Source: Marinobacterium zhoushanense (GTDB lineage: Bacteria; Pseudomonadota; Gammaproteobacteria; Pseudomonadales; Balneatricaceae). From it: a stretch of 64,000 bases of DNA. The stretch is taken from contig NZ_BMIJ01000002.1 of the NCBI RefSeq assembly GCF_014641945.1, positions 1-64,000 on the forward strand. The letters are read 5' to 3'. Each line of letters begins with the position of its first letter. The first letter of the stretch is position 1. This document shows positions 17,200 to 27,061 of this stretch, in pieces. A program made the translations under genes and the position numbers. The notes beneath the pieces were generated by a model. The model saw only the letters and a program-made list of their open reading frames with translations. It was not told where the DNA came from and ran no database searches.

Positions 17200-18162
17200 T
17201 CAATGGTGATGTAGACGCCCCCCTCTCAACCGCTTTTTTAGGGTCTGGGAGGGCAGTTCGCCTACGTAAGCCTTGTATTGTTGAGAAAAACGTCCCGGAT
17301 TACTGAAGCCATATTTCAACGCAATATCGGTAATATTCTCCCGGGTCATACAGTTCGAAATTTCTCGATGTACAGCCATAAGCCGGGCTCGCCTAATATA
17401 TTCACCCGGCGTCATTCCAAACAGATTATTAAAGAGGTTGTACACCTGCCGCTTGCTGATACCGGCACAGCTGGCCAGCTCTTCCAAACTCAAATCCCCG
17501 GCAAGATTGTCGGATATATAGCGTTTGATGATCGCTTCATATTGACCGCCCAAACCATTACTACGCTCTTGAATAGAGGGCTTGTAAAACGTTTCGACGA
17601 TCAGCAGCAGAATAATCGTGTTATAGCAGGCGGCTATTCTTGTACCGGCTTCGCCGCTAGAGCGGGAGATCAACTCTTCGATATACAGGCTAAGACCGGG
17701 ACGCTGATTCGGTTCAACCGCGCGCGGCCCCAGCTCCCTCAGCAAGAGGTCAGGCATGATATTCAGCTCAAACAGGCCGTTCTTCAGCACCTCATCCGTA
17801 AACGACACCAGGTAGCGACGCCCCGCTCCGTTTAGCTGAAGATCGAACTTGTCTCCGGCTGAGAGGATCATCGCCTGCCCCGGCGCCATCAGGAAGGTAC
17901 AGCCTCCCCGTCGCACCCTGGTATCGACATCGGCCGACAAAACCAAGAGCTGCTGCCCCTCCCGGATACGCAACGCAAAGCTGCCTTCGGCCATCCCTTG
18001 CAAACACAGATAGCCCATGTTCTCGGCCATATGGCAGTTGGTGTACAGCTCAGCCTCATACGCGGCTGAGGGCAGCAGCAGATCGGCGCCTGCGTACTGC
18101 TCGAAGAGCTGACGCCAGGACTGGCGAGACGCTTTATCCGTTTGCTTAGGTATATTCAGCAT
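17200..18162 (-). CDS. AraC-family transcriptional regulator
   Basis: A 320-residue protein with an AraC_binding_2-like N-terminal sensor domain (~1-200) and a C-terminal double helix-turn-helix (LSLEELASCAGISKRQVYNL, later ITDIALKYGFSNPGRFSQQY). It lies 56 bases after the dctM stop on the same strand, so it may be the last gene of the TRAP unit or have its own promoter. It is the nearest activator candidate for the TRAP and aromatic operons. It ends in a basic, His-rich tail (KKRLRGGRLHHH). Confidence 0.9.
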   Translation of the reverse strand: MLNIPKQTDKASRQSWRQLFEQYAGADLLLPSAAYEAELYTNCHMAENMGYLCLQGMAEGSFALRIREGQQLLVLSADVDTRVRRGGCTFLMAPGQAMILSAGDKFDLQLNGAGRRYLVSFTDEVLKNGLFELNIMPDLLLRELGPRAVEPNQRPGLSLYIEELISRSSGEAGTRIAACYNTIILLLIVETFYKPSIQERSNGLGGQYEAIIKRYISDNLAGDLSLEELASCAGISKRQVYNLFNNLFGMTPGEYIRRARLMAVHREISNCMTRENITDIALKYGFSNPGRFSQQYKAYVGELPSQTLKKRLRGGRLHHH

Positions 18163-18218
18163 AGATAGAACGACTTCTACTTATATTGAACGTGCCCTCC
18201 CACCGCGAAGGATGGGAG

Positions 18219-19499
18219 TTAATGCACCAACAACAGCGAAATTGACGGAAACAGCACGATCACCCCGAGCCGCAGCATGTCGGCGATAACGAAGGGAAAC
18301 ACCCCCTTGAAGATCACCTTCAGATCCAGCTCCGGCAGCACCGACTTAAGCACGAACACATTAAGCCCCACCGGCGGCGTGATCAGGCTGATCTCGGTGG
18401 CGACCACCACCACGATGCCGAACCAGACCAGGTCCATCCCCATGCTGCTGACCACCGGATAGAACACCGGCACCGTCAGCAGCAGCATCGAGATCGACTC
18501 CAGCACCGCGCCGAGCAGCAGGTAGATCAGGATGATCACGCACAGCACGCCGAGCAGGTTAAATCCCAGCCCCTCGATCCAGTCGACGATCAGGAACGGG
18601 AAGTTGGAGACGTTGACCAAGTTGGCAAAGATCAGCGAACCGATCAGGATGGCGATCAGCGACACGGTGGTGGCGGCCGAATCCTGCAACGCTTCGTGGA
18701 TTCGGGTCAGGTCGAAGCGACCGCGCAGGAAGGTCAGCAGGATGGCACCGACCACGCCGACGGCCGCGGACTCGGTGGGCGAAAAGAAGCCGAGATAGAT
18801 CCCGCCCAGCACCAGCAGCACCAGCATGGTGAAGGCCCAGATCTGCCTGACCGCCGAGAAGCGCTCGCGCAGGGGCATCTTTTCGCCGGAGGGACAGGAG
18901 CCGGGGCGTGCATAGGAGATCAGGATAATGGTCAGGCAGTACATCAGTATGCCGAGCAGGCCGGGAATGATGCCGGCGATGAACAGCTGGCCGATATCGG
19001 TCTCGGTGATGATGCCGTAGAACACCAACGCGATGGAGGGCGGGATCAGGATACCCAGCGTACCGCCGGCCGCGATAGTGCCGGTGGCCACCGACTGGGC
19101 ATAGCCGTAACGCACCATCGGTGGATAGGCGATGCGCGACATGGTGGCAGCAGTGGCGAAACTGGAACCGCAGAAGGTACTGAAGCCGCCGCAGGCGCCC
19201 ACCGTGGTGATCGCGAGCCCGCCGCGCAGATGGCCGATCAGGGCGTAGGTCGCCGCATACAGCTCATCGGCCAGCCCCGACTTGGCGACGATATTGCCCA
19301 TCAGGATAAACAGCGGAATCACCGCGAACTCGTAGGAGAGCACCGTTTCGGTGGCGATGGTGCCGAGCTGGGCGAACGCCGCCGACCAACCCTGATACCA
19401 GGCCAGCCCCAGCACACCGACAGTGCCGGTAGCCACGGCGATGGGCACGCGCAGAAACAGCAGCAGAAACAGCACCGCAAAAGAGATCAGCATAATCAT
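18219..19499 (-). CDS. dctM: TRAP transporter large permease (DctM type)
   Basis: A 426-residue inner-membrane protein with about 12 hydrophobic segments. It forms the ion-coupled translocation channel of a TRAP transporter. Family landmarks include FILMGNIVAKSGLADELY, GGFSTFCGSSFATAATMSRI and GGTLGILIPPSIALVFYGI. It is transcribed after dctP and dctQ. The substrate is set by DctP and is probably the carboxylate degraded by the adjacent aromatic pathway (inference). Confidence 0.93.
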   Translation of the reverse strand: MIMLISFAVLFLLLFLRVPIAVATGTVGVLGLAWYQGWSAAFAQLGTIATETVLSYEFAVIPLFILMGNIVAKSGLADELYAATYALIGHLRGGLAITTVGACGGFSTFCGSSFATAATMSRIAYPPMVRYGYAQSVATGTIAAGGTLGILIPPSIALVFYGIITETDIGQLFIAGIIPGLLGILMYCLTIILISYARPGSCPSGEKMPLRERFSAVRQIWAFTMLVLLVLGGIYLGFFSPTESAAVGVVGAILLTFLRGRFDLTRIHEALQDSAATTVSLIAILIGSLIFANLVNVSNFPFLIVDWIEGLGFNLLGVLCVIILIYLLLGAVLESISMLLLTVPVFYPVVSSMGMDLVWFGIVVVVATEISLITPPVGLNVFVLKSVLPELDLKVIFKGVFPFVIADMLRLGVIVLFPSISLLLVH

Positions 19500-19520
19500 G
19501 TCAAACTACCGCCATTGTTC

Positions 19521-19560
19521 TTCTTATAGAGAGTCTTCTTGTAGAGAGTCTTCTTGTAGA
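19521..19560. repeat. 15-bp tandem repeat at the 3' end of dctQ
   Basis: The unit TTCTTGTAGAGAGTC occurs about 2.7 times (19521-19535 with one difference, 19536-19550, 19551-19560). In the called dctQ frame it encodes the odd tail LQEDSLQEDSL. In the +1 frame it encodes a basic tail. See the separate finding. Confidence 0.95.
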
Positions 19561-20021
19561 TGGTGCGCAGGCGCCGCCACCAGCAGGCTGACCCAGGCGA
19601 TAAGCGCCAGAACCGCAATCACCAGGATCACCTTCCACTTGAGCACGCCCAGGAACAGAAACACGTCACCGAACTTGTAGGATTCGTAGGACTGGATAAA
19701 CACGGTCACCACCAGTGCGGTGAAGAACGTGCACTCGATCAGATACACCATCCAGTAGATGAAGCGCCCGAAAGAGCCGACGAAGTATCTGTCCAGCAGA
19801 TCGATGGTCACATGACTACGCGTCTTGTGAACGTGATAGAGCCCGGAGTAGAACATCACCGCCAGCAGGATCGAGACCACCTCGTAGGAGAAGCCCAGCG
19901 ATACCTTGAACAGGTTTCGCCCCAGTACATCCAACACGATGATCAACGCCATCAGCAGCGCCGCCACCACCGCAACCCTCGAACAGACGCTTTCAAGTAC
20001 TTTCAGTATTGAAAAAGGCAT
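19524..20021 (-). CDS. dctQ: TRAP transporter small permease (DctQ type), 3' end possibly frameshifted
   Basis: A 165-residue membrane protein with four helices, forming a complex with DctM. ATG 20021 is chosen because AAGGAG lies eight bases upstream. The frame itself extends to 20045. The last helix (VILVIAVLALIAWVSLLVAA) is followed by an unusual acidic tail made of a repeated LQEDS. In the +1 frame the tail would be basic and would stop at a TGA overlapping the dctM ATG, the usual coupling. An indel near 19570-19600 is therefore possible. Confidence 0.88.
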   Translation of the reverse strand: MPFSILKVLESVCSRVAVVAALLMALIIVLDVLGRNLFKVSLGFSYEVVSILLAVMFYSGLYHVHKTRSHVTIDLLDRYFVGSFGRFIYWMVYLIECTFFTALVVTVFIQSYESYKFGDVFLFLGVLKWKVILVIAVLALIAWVSLLVAAPAHHLQEDSLQEDSL

Positions 20022-20064
20022 GGCCCGCTCCTTTAACCGGCCCACCGTCCAGGGGGCGGCGGGG

Positions 20065-20101
20065 TAAAAAGAGCCCTCTGCCCCGATGGAGACAGAGGAC
20101 T
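20065..20101 (-). terminator. Internal terminator between dctP and dctQ
   Basis: On the minus strand AGTCCTCTG (20101-20093) pairs with CAGAGGGCT (20080-20072) over nine pairs with one G-U around a 12-base loop, followed by CTTTTTA. It lies directly after dctP. Partial termination here would give more binding protein than permease, as is common in such operons. Confidence 0.75.
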
Positions 20102-20109
20102 ACTGAGGG

Positions 20110-21153
20110 TTACTGCTGCGCTTCGATCTCGGACTTGTAGAACGCCATTACCGCGTGGCCGTCGACTCCGTTCTCCTTGGCGACATCGAACCACTGCTCG
20201 CGCTGCGGATCGAACACCTTGTGCAGGGCATTCATCAGTTCCGGAGACGCCTCGCGATACTCCCCAGCCAGCCGCTCGGTCAGGTAGTTACGCCCCTTGA
20301 CGTCGTTCTCGTCCCAGAGCCTACCCATGCGGGCGGACAGTTTTTCGCCGGCGATCCTGTCGATCGCCGCGCGATCCTTCTCGCTGATCTGCATCCACTT
20401 GTCCTTGTTCACGACCAAGAAAGCGGAGTTGGAGTAGAGGCCGCCGGGTATATGGGTGACGTGATTGATGTATTTATCCACCTTGAACCCTACCAGCAGT
20501 TCGTCCGACAGCGCCGTGCCGTCGATCACGCCACGGGAGAGGAACTCACGCAGCTCCACCAGCGAACCGGAGATCGGCGCCACGCCCAGCTCCTGCAGCG
20601 CATTGGAGACCACCGGCGTCTGTACGCGGATCTTCATGCCGTTGAGATCTTCCGGCTTGACGATCGCCTTGTCCTTCATGTGCAGGTTACCGCCGGAGGT
20701 GACATGCATCGCCAGGGTGTGCACATCGTTCTGCATGCCGGCCGGTTCGAAGTACTGCTTGAATACGCGCCAGTAGGCGACGGAACTCTTCTCGGCATCC
20801 TTGTTATCGAACGGGAACTCGACCATTTCGGTCAGCGGAAAGGCGCCCGGCGTATAGCCGTGCGGGCCCCAGGCCAGATCGGCGATGCCGCTGGTGACCG
20901 CCTGATAGTTGCGGGTCGGCGGCGCCAGGGGTTTAGCGGAGGGCTGAATCTTGACCCGCCCCTCGGTCACGGTTTCGACCTGCTGGAAGAAATCGAGCAG
21001 GCCATCCACCTGTGACCAGTGGGTGGCCGGGAACCATTGGTTGTAGCGGAGCGTGAGGCTCTCCTCGGCCGATGCAGCGCCGGAGAAGCTCAGCGTCAGT
21101 GATGTGCAGAGTGCGGCTACCAGACCACGGCCCAGAGTGCGACGTTGTTTCAT
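20110..21153 (-). CDS. dctP: TRAP transporter substrate-binding protein (DctP type)
   Basis: A 347-residue periplasmic binding protein with a signal peptide (basic MKQRR, hydrophobic core, cleavage near GAASA/EE). It carries the DctP-family layout, with LNGMKIRVQTPVVSNALQEL and the conserved region around LREFLSRGVIDGTALSDELL. The family Arg that binds a substrate carboxylate is expected within the MKIRVQ segment. It is the first gene of the TRAP unit, with a 228-base control region containing two palindromes. It is followed by an intrinsic terminator. Confidence 0.93.
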   Translation of the reverse strand: MKQRRTLGRGLVAALCTSLTLSFSGAASAEESLTLRYNQWFPATHWSQVDGLLDFFQQVETVTEGRVKIQPSAKPLAPPTRNYQAVTSGIADLAWGPHGYTPGAFPLTEMVEFPFDNKDAEKSSVAYWRVFKQYFEPAGMQNDVHTLAMHVTSGGNLHMKDKAIVKPEDLNGMKIRVQTPVVSNALQELGVAPISGSLVELREFLSRGVIDGTALSDELLVGFKVDKYINHVTHIPGGLYSNSAFLVVNKDKWMQISEKDRAAIDRIAGEKLSARMGRLWDENDVKGRNYLTERLAGEYREASPELMNALHKVFDPQREQWFDVAKENGVDGHAVMAFYKSEIEAQQ

Positions 21154-21206
21154 GTCATTTCCTCTTAATTATTATCGTTAATGAGACCATGCATTGCGCA
21201 TAATCA

Positions 21207-21230
21207 AAAGATACACATATGTATCTTTTA
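21207..21230. promoter_or_regulatory. Palindromic operator candidate upstream of dctP
   Basis: The arms AAAAGATAC (21207-21215) and GTATCTTTT (21222-21230) are perfect inverted repeats around ACATAT. They lie 54-77 bases before the dctP start in an AT-rich region. A near copy (18 of 21 bases identical) is at 33355-33375 upstream of the aromatic operon. Confidence 0.6.
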
Positions 21231-21311
21231 TGCAATAAATTATTGGTTTAATAATTTTATGCTTTTATTTTTCAATTACTTACTATACGTACATACAATA
21301 AATAAATTATT

Positions 21312-21325
21312 CACATACGTATGTG
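21312..21325. promoter_or_regulatory. Second palindrome upstream of dctP
   Basis: CACATACGTATGTG is a perfect 14-base palindrome about 160 bases upstream of dctP. Its core ACATACGTATGT resembles the other element (GATACACATATGTATC), so both may bind one dimeric regulator. Confidence 0.5.
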
Positions 21326-21381
21326 TATGCAAATATCCCAGAGCAATCCGCCACCGGGCGCCCCGGCCCGACCGGAGCCGA

Positions 21382-22389
21382 TCAGACGAATGCGTCGCTA
21401 TGGAAGTTGTTCAGATCCAGATTGCACTTGTCGACGAAATCGCGCCGGGCGGAGCTGACCACAATCGGTGCGCCGCAGACATACACCTCATGCGACGAAA
21501 GATCGGGGAAATCGTCGACTACCGCCTGATGGACGAACCCCGTACGTCCACCCCATATCCCCTCCTCGTCCGACAGCACCGGGATATAGGTCAGCCAGGG
21601 CAGCTCTGCCGCCCAGTCCAGGCACCTCTGGTGGTGGTAGAGGTTTTCCAGACGCCGCCCACCCCAGTAGAGGTGTACCGGCCGCGTATTCCCGTCACGG
21701 ATCAACTGTTCGACGATCGCCTTGATCGGCGCGAATCCCGTGCCACTGGCGGTGAGTATGATCGGTGCATCGCCATCACGGATGTAGAAGGTGCCGAACG
21801 GTCCCTCTGCGGTCAGGATCGCCTTCTCCTTCAGTTCGTCATAGATGAAGCCACTGACCACTCCGCCCGGCATCTTGCGGATATGCAGCTCGATCTGCCC
21901 CGAATCGTCGGTGGCGGCCATCGAGTAGCTGCGTGTGTTACCATCCCTCATCTGCAGATCGATATACTGCCCCGGCATGCAGCGGAACTCGACACCCGGC
22001 GCCGGCGCCAGCCGTAGCACCACCACGTCGTCGGACAGGATCTGCTTGGACATGACGCGGACCGGAAACTTCTGGATGCTGATCCCCTCCAGCTCGGTCA
22101 CCTCTGGCGCGTCGATCACCAGATCGCCGAGCGGCCGCGCCTGGCACATCAGGCCGGTACAGCCCTCCCTATCGCTGTCGATCAGCTTGTCCTGCAGCCC
22201 TTCCGCGTAATCCACCAGGCCGGAGACGATAGTGGTACGGCACTCGCCACACTGGCCGTCGCGACAGCTGTGCTTGAGGGTGATGCCCGCCTTCAGCCCC
22301 GCCTCGAGCACGCTCTGCCCTGCTTCGACACTGAAGCTCTTGCCGGCGGGTTCCACTCTGACCTGGCTCACTCCTTTAAGATCAGCCAT
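21382..22389 (-). CDS. Reductase component of the Rieske dioxygenase ([2Fe-2S]/FAD/NAD)
   Basis: A 335-residue protein. It has an N-terminal plant-type ferredoxin domain (CRDGQCGECRTTI, last ligand Cys in GLMCQARPLG), an FAD-binding domain (RSYSMAAT) and a C-terminal NAD domain (ASGTGFAPIKAI, VYVCGAP). It passes electrons from NADH to the separate Rieske ferredoxin, so the dioxygenase is of the naphthalene-dioxygenase (class III) kind. It is the last gene of the operon, far from its partners, and overlaps the aldolase gene by one base. Confidence 0.92.
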   Translation of the reverse strand: MADLKGVSQVRVEPAGKSFSVEAGQSVLEAGLKAGITLKHSCRDGQCGECRTTIVSGLVDYAEGLQDKLIDSDREGCTGLMCQARPLGDLVIDAPEVTELEGISIQKFPVRVMSKQILSDDVVVLRLAPAPGVEFRCMPGQYIDLQMRDGNTRSYSMAATDDSGQIELHIRKMPGGVVSGFIYDELKEKAILTAEGPFGTFYIRDGDAPIILTASGTGFAPIKAIVEQLIRDGNTRPVHLYWGGRRLENLYHHQRCLDWAAELPWLTYIPVLSDEEGIWGGRTGFVHQAVVDDFPDLSSHEVYVCGAPIVVSSARRDFVDKCNLDLNNFHSDAFV

Positions 22390-23417
22390 CAGATCAGCCC
22401 CTTCTGTTTCGCCATGGTCAGTGCCAGGTCTTCAATCATATCTTCCTGCCCGCCCACAGTACCGCGGCGGCCCAGCTCGACCAGGATGTCACGGGCGGAG
22501 ATGCCGTACTTCTTCTCCGCGCGCTGGGCAAAGAGCAGGAACGAGGAGTAGACACCGGCGTAGCCCAGGGTCAGCGCATCGCGGTCGACACGGATCGGCT
22601 GGTCCATCAGCGGCACGATCAGGTCTTCGGCCACATCCATGGTCTTGTACAGGTCGATACCGGTCGCGCAGCCCATGCGATCCAGTACCGCACAGAGCAC
22701 CTCCAACGGCGTGTTGCCGGCACCGGCACCCAGGCCCGCCACCGAGCCGTCGATACGGGCGGCACCCGCTTCGATCGCGGCCAGTGAGTTGGCCACGCCC
22801 ATCGCCATGTTGTGGTGGCCGTGGAAGCCGATCTCGATAGTGTCCGGCAGCTCGTTACGCAGCAGGCCGATCTTCTCCGTGACTTCGTCCGGCAGCATGT
22901 AACCGGCGGAGTCGGTGCAGTAGATGCAGTTGGCGCCGTAGCCGACCATCAGCCGGGCCTGCTCGAGGATCTTCGCCGCCGGCACCATGTGCGCCATCAT
23001 CAGGAAGCCGACGGTGTCCATGTTCATCTCGCGGGCCATGGTGATGTGCTGCTGGGACACATCCGCCTCGGTGCAGTGGGTCGCCACGCGGATGGTGGAC
23101 ACGCCCAGCTCCTTCGCCATCTTCAGGTGATCGACGGTGCCGATCCCCGGTAGCAGCAGGGCCGAGACCTTGGCCTGCTTCATCTTCGGGATCACCGCAC
23201 CGAGGTACTCCTCGTCGGTGTGGGCCGGGAAGCCGTAGTTCACCGAGGCGCCGCCGAGGCCGTCGCCGTGGGTCACTTCGATCAGAGGCATCCCCGCTTC
23301 ATCCATCGCCGTGGCGATGCTGACCATCTCGTCGACGCTGATCTGGTGGCGTTTCGCATGCATGCCGTCGCGCAGGCTCATATCGTGCAGACGGACTTTC
23401 TTACCTTGCAGATTCAT
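22389..23417 (-). CDS. dmpG: 4-hydroxy-2-oxovalerate aldolase
   Basis: A 342-residue protein of the DmpG/BphI/MhpE family. It cleaves 4-hydroxy-2-oxovalerate to pyruvate and acetaldehyde. It shows the DRE-TIM-like metal site at the start ([17 protein letters not shown]) and the conserved [20 protein letters not shown]. The enzyme forms a channelling complex with the acylating acetaldehyde dehydrogenase encoded 22 bases upstream, so the volatile aldehyde is not released. Confidence 0.96.
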   Translation of the reverse strand: MNLQGKKVRLHDMSLRDGMHAKRHQISVDEMVSIATAMDEAGMPLIEVTHGDGLGGASVNYGFPAHTDEEYLGAVIPKMKQAKVSALLLPGIGTVDHLKMAKELGVSTIRVATHCTEADVSQQHITMAREMNMDTVGFLMMAHMVPAAKILEQARLMVGYGANCIYCTDSAGYMLPDEVTEKIGLLRNELPDTIEIGFHGHHNMAMGVANSLAAIEAGAARIDGSVAGLGAGAGNTPLEVLCAVLDRMGCATGIDLYKTMDVAEDLIVPLMDQPIRVDRDALTLGYAGVYSSFLLFAQRAEKKYGISARDILVELGRRGTVGGQEDMIEDLALTMAKQKGLI

Positions 23418-23439
23418 TGTGCATTCCTCCGTCTGTTTA

Positions 23440-24366
23440 TCAGCCGCGTGCCGGCAGTGAACGTTCCGGTAAATCGATAGTGCCGTTCGCCGCTTCTTCG
23501 GCGAACATCTCGGCGGTGCGCAGGCCCGCCGCGGTCATGATGTCCAGGTTGCCGGCGTACTTGGGCAGGAAGTCACCCAGGCCTTCGACCTCCATGAAGC
23601 AGGAGACGCGGTTGCCGTCGAACACCGGACCGTTGACCAGGCGGTAGCCCGGTACATATTTCTGCACCTCTTTCACCATCTGGTGAACGGATTCGGTGAT
23701 CGCGTCCTGATTTGGCTCGCCCTCGGTCAGGCAGTGCACGGTGTCACGCATGATCAGCGGCGGCTCGGCCGGGTTGATGATGATGATCGCCTTGCCCTTC
23801 TTGGCACCGCCCACCTTCTCCACCGCGCCAGCGGTGGTGCGGGTGAACTCATCGATGTTCTGGCGGGTACCCGGTCCCACGGAGCGAGAAGAGACGGTGG
23901 CGATGATCTCGCCATATTCCACCGGTTGCACGCGGGAGACGGCGGCGACCATCGGGATCGTCGCCTGGCCGCCGCAGGTGACCATATTGACGTTCATCTC
24001 CAGGTTCTGCGCATGGGCGGCCAGGTTGACCGGCGGCACGCAGTAGGGGCCGATGGCGGCCGGGGTCAGGTCGATCATGATCACGCCCAACTCGTTCAGC
24101 TTGCGGCTGTTCTCGGCATGGACATAGGCGGAGGTGGCATCGAAGGCGATGCGGATATCATCCTCGACCACATGCTTGAGAATGCCGTCGACGCCCTCGG
24201 CGCAGGTCTTGATCCCCATCTCCCGGGCGCGCTTCAGGCCCTCGGACTCCGGGTCGATACCGACCATCCATACCGGCTCGATCCACTCGGAACGCTTCAT
24301 CTTCATCAGCAGGTCGGTGCCGATGTTGCCGGGCCCAATGATTACCGCTTTCAGTTTCTTGGCCAT
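23440..24366 (-). CDS. dmpF: Acetaldehyde dehydrogenase (acetylating)
   Basis: A 308-residue protein of the DmpF/BphJ/MhpF family. It converts acetaldehyde, NAD+ and CoA to acetyl-CoA. The N-terminal NAD motif [10 protein letters not shown] and the catalytic cysteine region [20 protein letters not shown] are plain. It pairs with the aldolase downstream. Length is normal. Confidence 0.96.
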   Translation of the reverse strand: MAKKLKAVIIGPGNIGTDLLMKMKRSEWIEPVWMVGIDPESEGLKRAREMGIKTCAEGVDGILKHVVEDDIRIAFDATSAYVHAENSRKLNELGVIMIDLTPAAIGPYCVPPVNLAAHAQNLEMNVNMVTCGGQATIPMVAAVSRVQPVEYGEIIATVSSRSVGPGTRQNIDEFTRTTAGAVEKVGGAKKGKAIIIINPAEPPLIMRDTVHCLTEGEPNQDAITESVHQMVKEVQKYVPGYRLVNGPVFDGNRVSCFMEVEGLGDFLPKYAGNLDIMTAAGLRTAEMFAEEAANGTIDLPERSLPARG

Positions 24367-24380
24367 GCTGTATTCACCCG

Positions 24381-26222
24381 TTAAATAATGCTGATCACTG
24401 TGTCTTGCGCCTTTTCTGCATACAGGCGCTTCACATCCTCACTGCGCGTCTCGAGCAGGCGGCGCTGATTCAGGTTGCCCTTGTCGGTCACCTCTCCCTG
24501 CTCCAGCGACGGCGGCGTTTCCAGAATCAATGCCCTGCATACGCGTTGAGCTGAGCCCTTGGCCTGCTTGGCCATCACCACCAGTTCGTTTTCGAGCGCG
24601 CTGCGCACGGCGGCACGCGCCATCAACTCACTGCCGCTCAGCTCGCCCTTGGCATCGCCGGCCAGCTTGCGCATACCGGGCCCCGGCACCAGCATCAGCC
24701 CCAGATACTCCCGGTCATGCCCGGTCACCACTGCATCGGTGACCAGGTCGCCGAGGTATTTGTGCACATTGGCGCGGATACCGGCGACGCAGACCCAGGT
24801 ACCGGTGTTGAGCTTGAAGTCCTCGGAAACACGGCCGTTGAACAGGATCCCCTTGGACGGATCCTCGGCATCGACCAGACGTCCTGCATCGCCTATGCGA
24901 TAGAACCCCTGCTCGTCGAATGCGGTCGCGGTGGTGTCCGGATCGTGCAGATACTCGTTGAAAACGTTCGGCCCCTTGATTCGCATCTCCAGCTTGGAGC
25001 CGTTGGGCACGAAGCGGATCTGCACACCCGGAAACGGCACGCCGATATTGCCCGCCCTCTCCAGCCGCCAATGCACGTTGGTGTTGGCCGGCGCGGTCTC
25101 GGTCGCTCCCCAGGAGGTGGTGAAGAACACATCGTTGCCGGTCTCGGCGCACATCTGCTTGAGTTCGTCCCATATGGGACCGGGCAGCGCGGCGGCGGCG
25201 TAGAACAGCATGTCCAGACTCCCGAAGAAGCCCCGCTTCAGCTCCTCGTCCTCGCGCAGATAGCCCAGCAACACCTCGAACCCCTTGGGCACGTTGAAAT
25301 AGAGGTTGGGCTTGATCTCCTTCAGGTTGCGGATGCTTTGATCCATCAACCCCGGCACCGGCTTGCCGTTGTCGATATACAGGGTGCCGCCGTTGCGCAG
25401 CACCAGGTTGAAGTTGTGATTGCTGCCGAAGGTGTGGCTCCAGGGCAGCCAGTCCAGCACCCGAGGTGCTTCTCGCTCGATGAAAGGATAGTACTGCGCG
25501 ATCATCTGCTGATTGGCGCACATCATGCGCTGGGTATTGACGACGATCTTCGGCACCCCGGTGGAGCCGGAGGTGAGCATGTACTTGGCATGGGTATCCG
25601 GTGTCAGCGCAGCGAACCGCTGCATCACCTCGGGCCCCGCCTGAGTGTCGAGCAGTTGCTGAATCGGCAGCACGCCGTCGCACTCCAGATGGTTGCGCGA
25701 GGCGATGAACCGCTCCACTCCGCCCTTCACCGAACGGCAAGCCGCAAATGCCTCGGCAAACTGCAGCGCGTCGTCGGCATAGACGGCACAGGGCTTAAGC
25801 CGCTCGATTATCGAACTCAGGCGTTCGTGGGTTTTCGCTACCAGCGAGTAGGCCACCGATACCGAGGTCACGGGGATGCCGATATGCATCGCCGCCATCA
25901 TCATCAGCGCGTGATCCACCGAGTTACCCGACAGGATCACCAGCGGTCCTGTATCGGCCAGCCCCAGATCGATCATCCCCTGGGCGATACGATGCACCGA
26001 GTTGCGAAACTCCCGATAGCCCAGGGCACGCCAGCCCTCGCCCAGGCGTTCGCCGATAAAGATCTGATCGCCGCGCTCCTCGGCCCACTTCTCCAGCCAA
26101 TCGCCGACGCAACGGTCGTAGGGCAGCAAAGGGGTTTGCGATTCAAGAATAAAGGAGCCATCCGGCAGGTAGTTCGCTGTCGTACGGGTAGCCGGCAGCG
26201 AAGCGAAGATATTTTCACCCAT
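24381..26222 (-). CDS. Feruloyl-CoA-synthase-like acyl-CoA ligase
   Basis: A 613-residue AMP-forming acid-CoA ligase. The P-loop [17 protein letters not shown], the A5-like motif [15 protein letters not shown] and [11 protein letters not shown] (ATP-ribose Asp) are visible. Its size and wording ([37 protein letters not shown]) match the feruloyl-CoA synthase group rather than short benzoate-CoA ligases. Its place inside a meta-cleavage operon is unusual. It may activate a phenylpropenoid precursor or the side-chain acid released by ring cleavage (inference). Confidence 0.85.
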   Translation of the reverse strand: MGENIFASLPATRTTANYLPDGSFILESQTPLLPYDRCVGDWLEKWAEERGDQIFIGERLGEGWRALGYREFRNSVHRIAQGMIDLGLADTGPLVILSGNSVDHALMMMAAMHIGIPVTSVSVAYSLVAKTHERLSSIIERLKPCAVYADDALQFAEAFAACRSVKGGVERFIASRNHLECDGVLPIQQLLDTQAGPEVMQRFAALTPDTHAKYMLTSGSTGVPKIVVNTQRMMCANQQMIAQYYPFIEREAPRVLDWLPWSHTFGSNHNFNLVLRNGGTLYIDNGKPVPGLMDQSIRNLKEIKPNLYFNVPKGFEVLLGYLREDEELKRGFFGSLDMLFYAAAALPGPIWDELKQMCAETGNDVFFTTSWGATETAPANTNVHWRLERAGNIGVPFPGVQIRFVPNGSKLEMRIKGPNVFNEYLHDPDTTATAFDEQGFYRIGDAGRLVDAEDPSKGILFNGRVSEDFKLNTGTWVCVAGIRANVHKYLGDLVTDAVVTGHDREYLGLMLVPGPGMRKLAGDAKGELSGSELMARAAVRSALENELVVMAKQAKGSAQRVCRALILETPPSLEQGEVTDKGNLNQRRLLETRSEDVKRLYAEKAQDTVISII

Positions 26223-26269
26223 AAGATCACCCTTGTTTTTATAATGAGGGGGCGTACCCCCTGGGTCTG

Positions 26270-27061
26270 TCAGCGTGCAGTCAGCACCAGGCGTTCAAGC
26301 CCTGCAAAGTCGAAAGCGATCTCACAACCCGGCGTGATCGGTACCATCGGCGCCATCGCCCCCGACAGCACGATCTGCCCCCGCTTGATCGGCACCTCCA
26401 GCTCGTTCAGCTTTTTCACCAGCCAGTGGGTCGCGTAGAGCGGGTTGCCCAGGCACGCCTCGCCCCTGCCCTTCAACTCACCCTGGGGCGCCGAGATATT
26501 CAGCTCGATGGCACCGAAATCGACGCCGCGCGGACTGAAGGTCTTGGCACCGACCATGTAGCGTGCCGAAGAGGCGTTGTCGGCGATGGTGTCGACGATG
26601 CCGATCTTCCAGTCGCGCACCACGGAGTCGACGATCTCGATAACGGGAAAGAAGAAGTCGATCTCTGCCTGCAGCTCCATAAAGCTCAGATCCGAGCGAT
26701 CTATATCGTTCTTGAAGGCAAAGCCGATCTCGCCCTCCGCCTTGGGGGCGATCAGTTGGCTGCAATCGACAGCCTCGCCCTGCAGCAGCTCCATATCGGC
26801 GAACAGCACGCCGTAGTCGGGTTGCCCGACACCGAGCTGCTCCTGTACCGCCTTGGAGGTGAGGCCAATCTTGTAACCGACCACCCGAGCACCGTTGGAG
26901 ATGCGTGCCGCATTGACCCGTTTCTGGATCGCGTAGGCATCGTCCATGTCGAACTGTGGATACTCGGCGGAGATCGGATCGATGGCGCAGGCGTCGGCTC
27001 TTGCTCTGATTATCCGCTGCGCGACAGCATTGAACTGCTCGTTAAAGGAGGAATGGGACAT
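26270..27061 (-). CDS. mhpD: 2-keto-4-pentenoate hydratase
   Basis: A 263-residue protein of the MhpD/DmpE family. It hydrates 2-hydroxypenta-2,4-dienoate to 4-hydroxy-2-oxovalerate, the aldolase substrate. Landmarks are GYKIGLTSKAVQEQLGV, the metal-binding KAEGEIGFAF (Glu pair) and LSGAMAPMVPITPG. GAGGT precedes the start, which immediately follows the stop of the flavoprotein gene. Confidence 0.94.
   Translation of the reverse strand: MSHSSFNEQFNAVAQRIIRARADACAIDPISAEYPQFDMDDAYAIQKRVNAARISNGARVVGYKIGLTSKAVQEQLGVGQPDYGVLFADMELLQGEAVDCSQLIAPKAEGEIGFAFKNDIDRSDLSFMELQAEIDFFFPVIEIVDSVVRDWKIGIVDTIADNASSARYMVGAKTFSPRGVDFGAIELNISAPQGELKGRGEACLGNPLYATHWLVKKLNELEVPIKRGQIVLSGAMAPMVPITPGCEIAFDFAGLERLVLTAR

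Noticed and set aside
21181-22017. Plus-strand open frame of 278 codons across the dctP promoter and the reductase gene
   Set aside because: It runs through the AT-rich promoter and then antisense to the reductase; no ribosome-binding site or family features.
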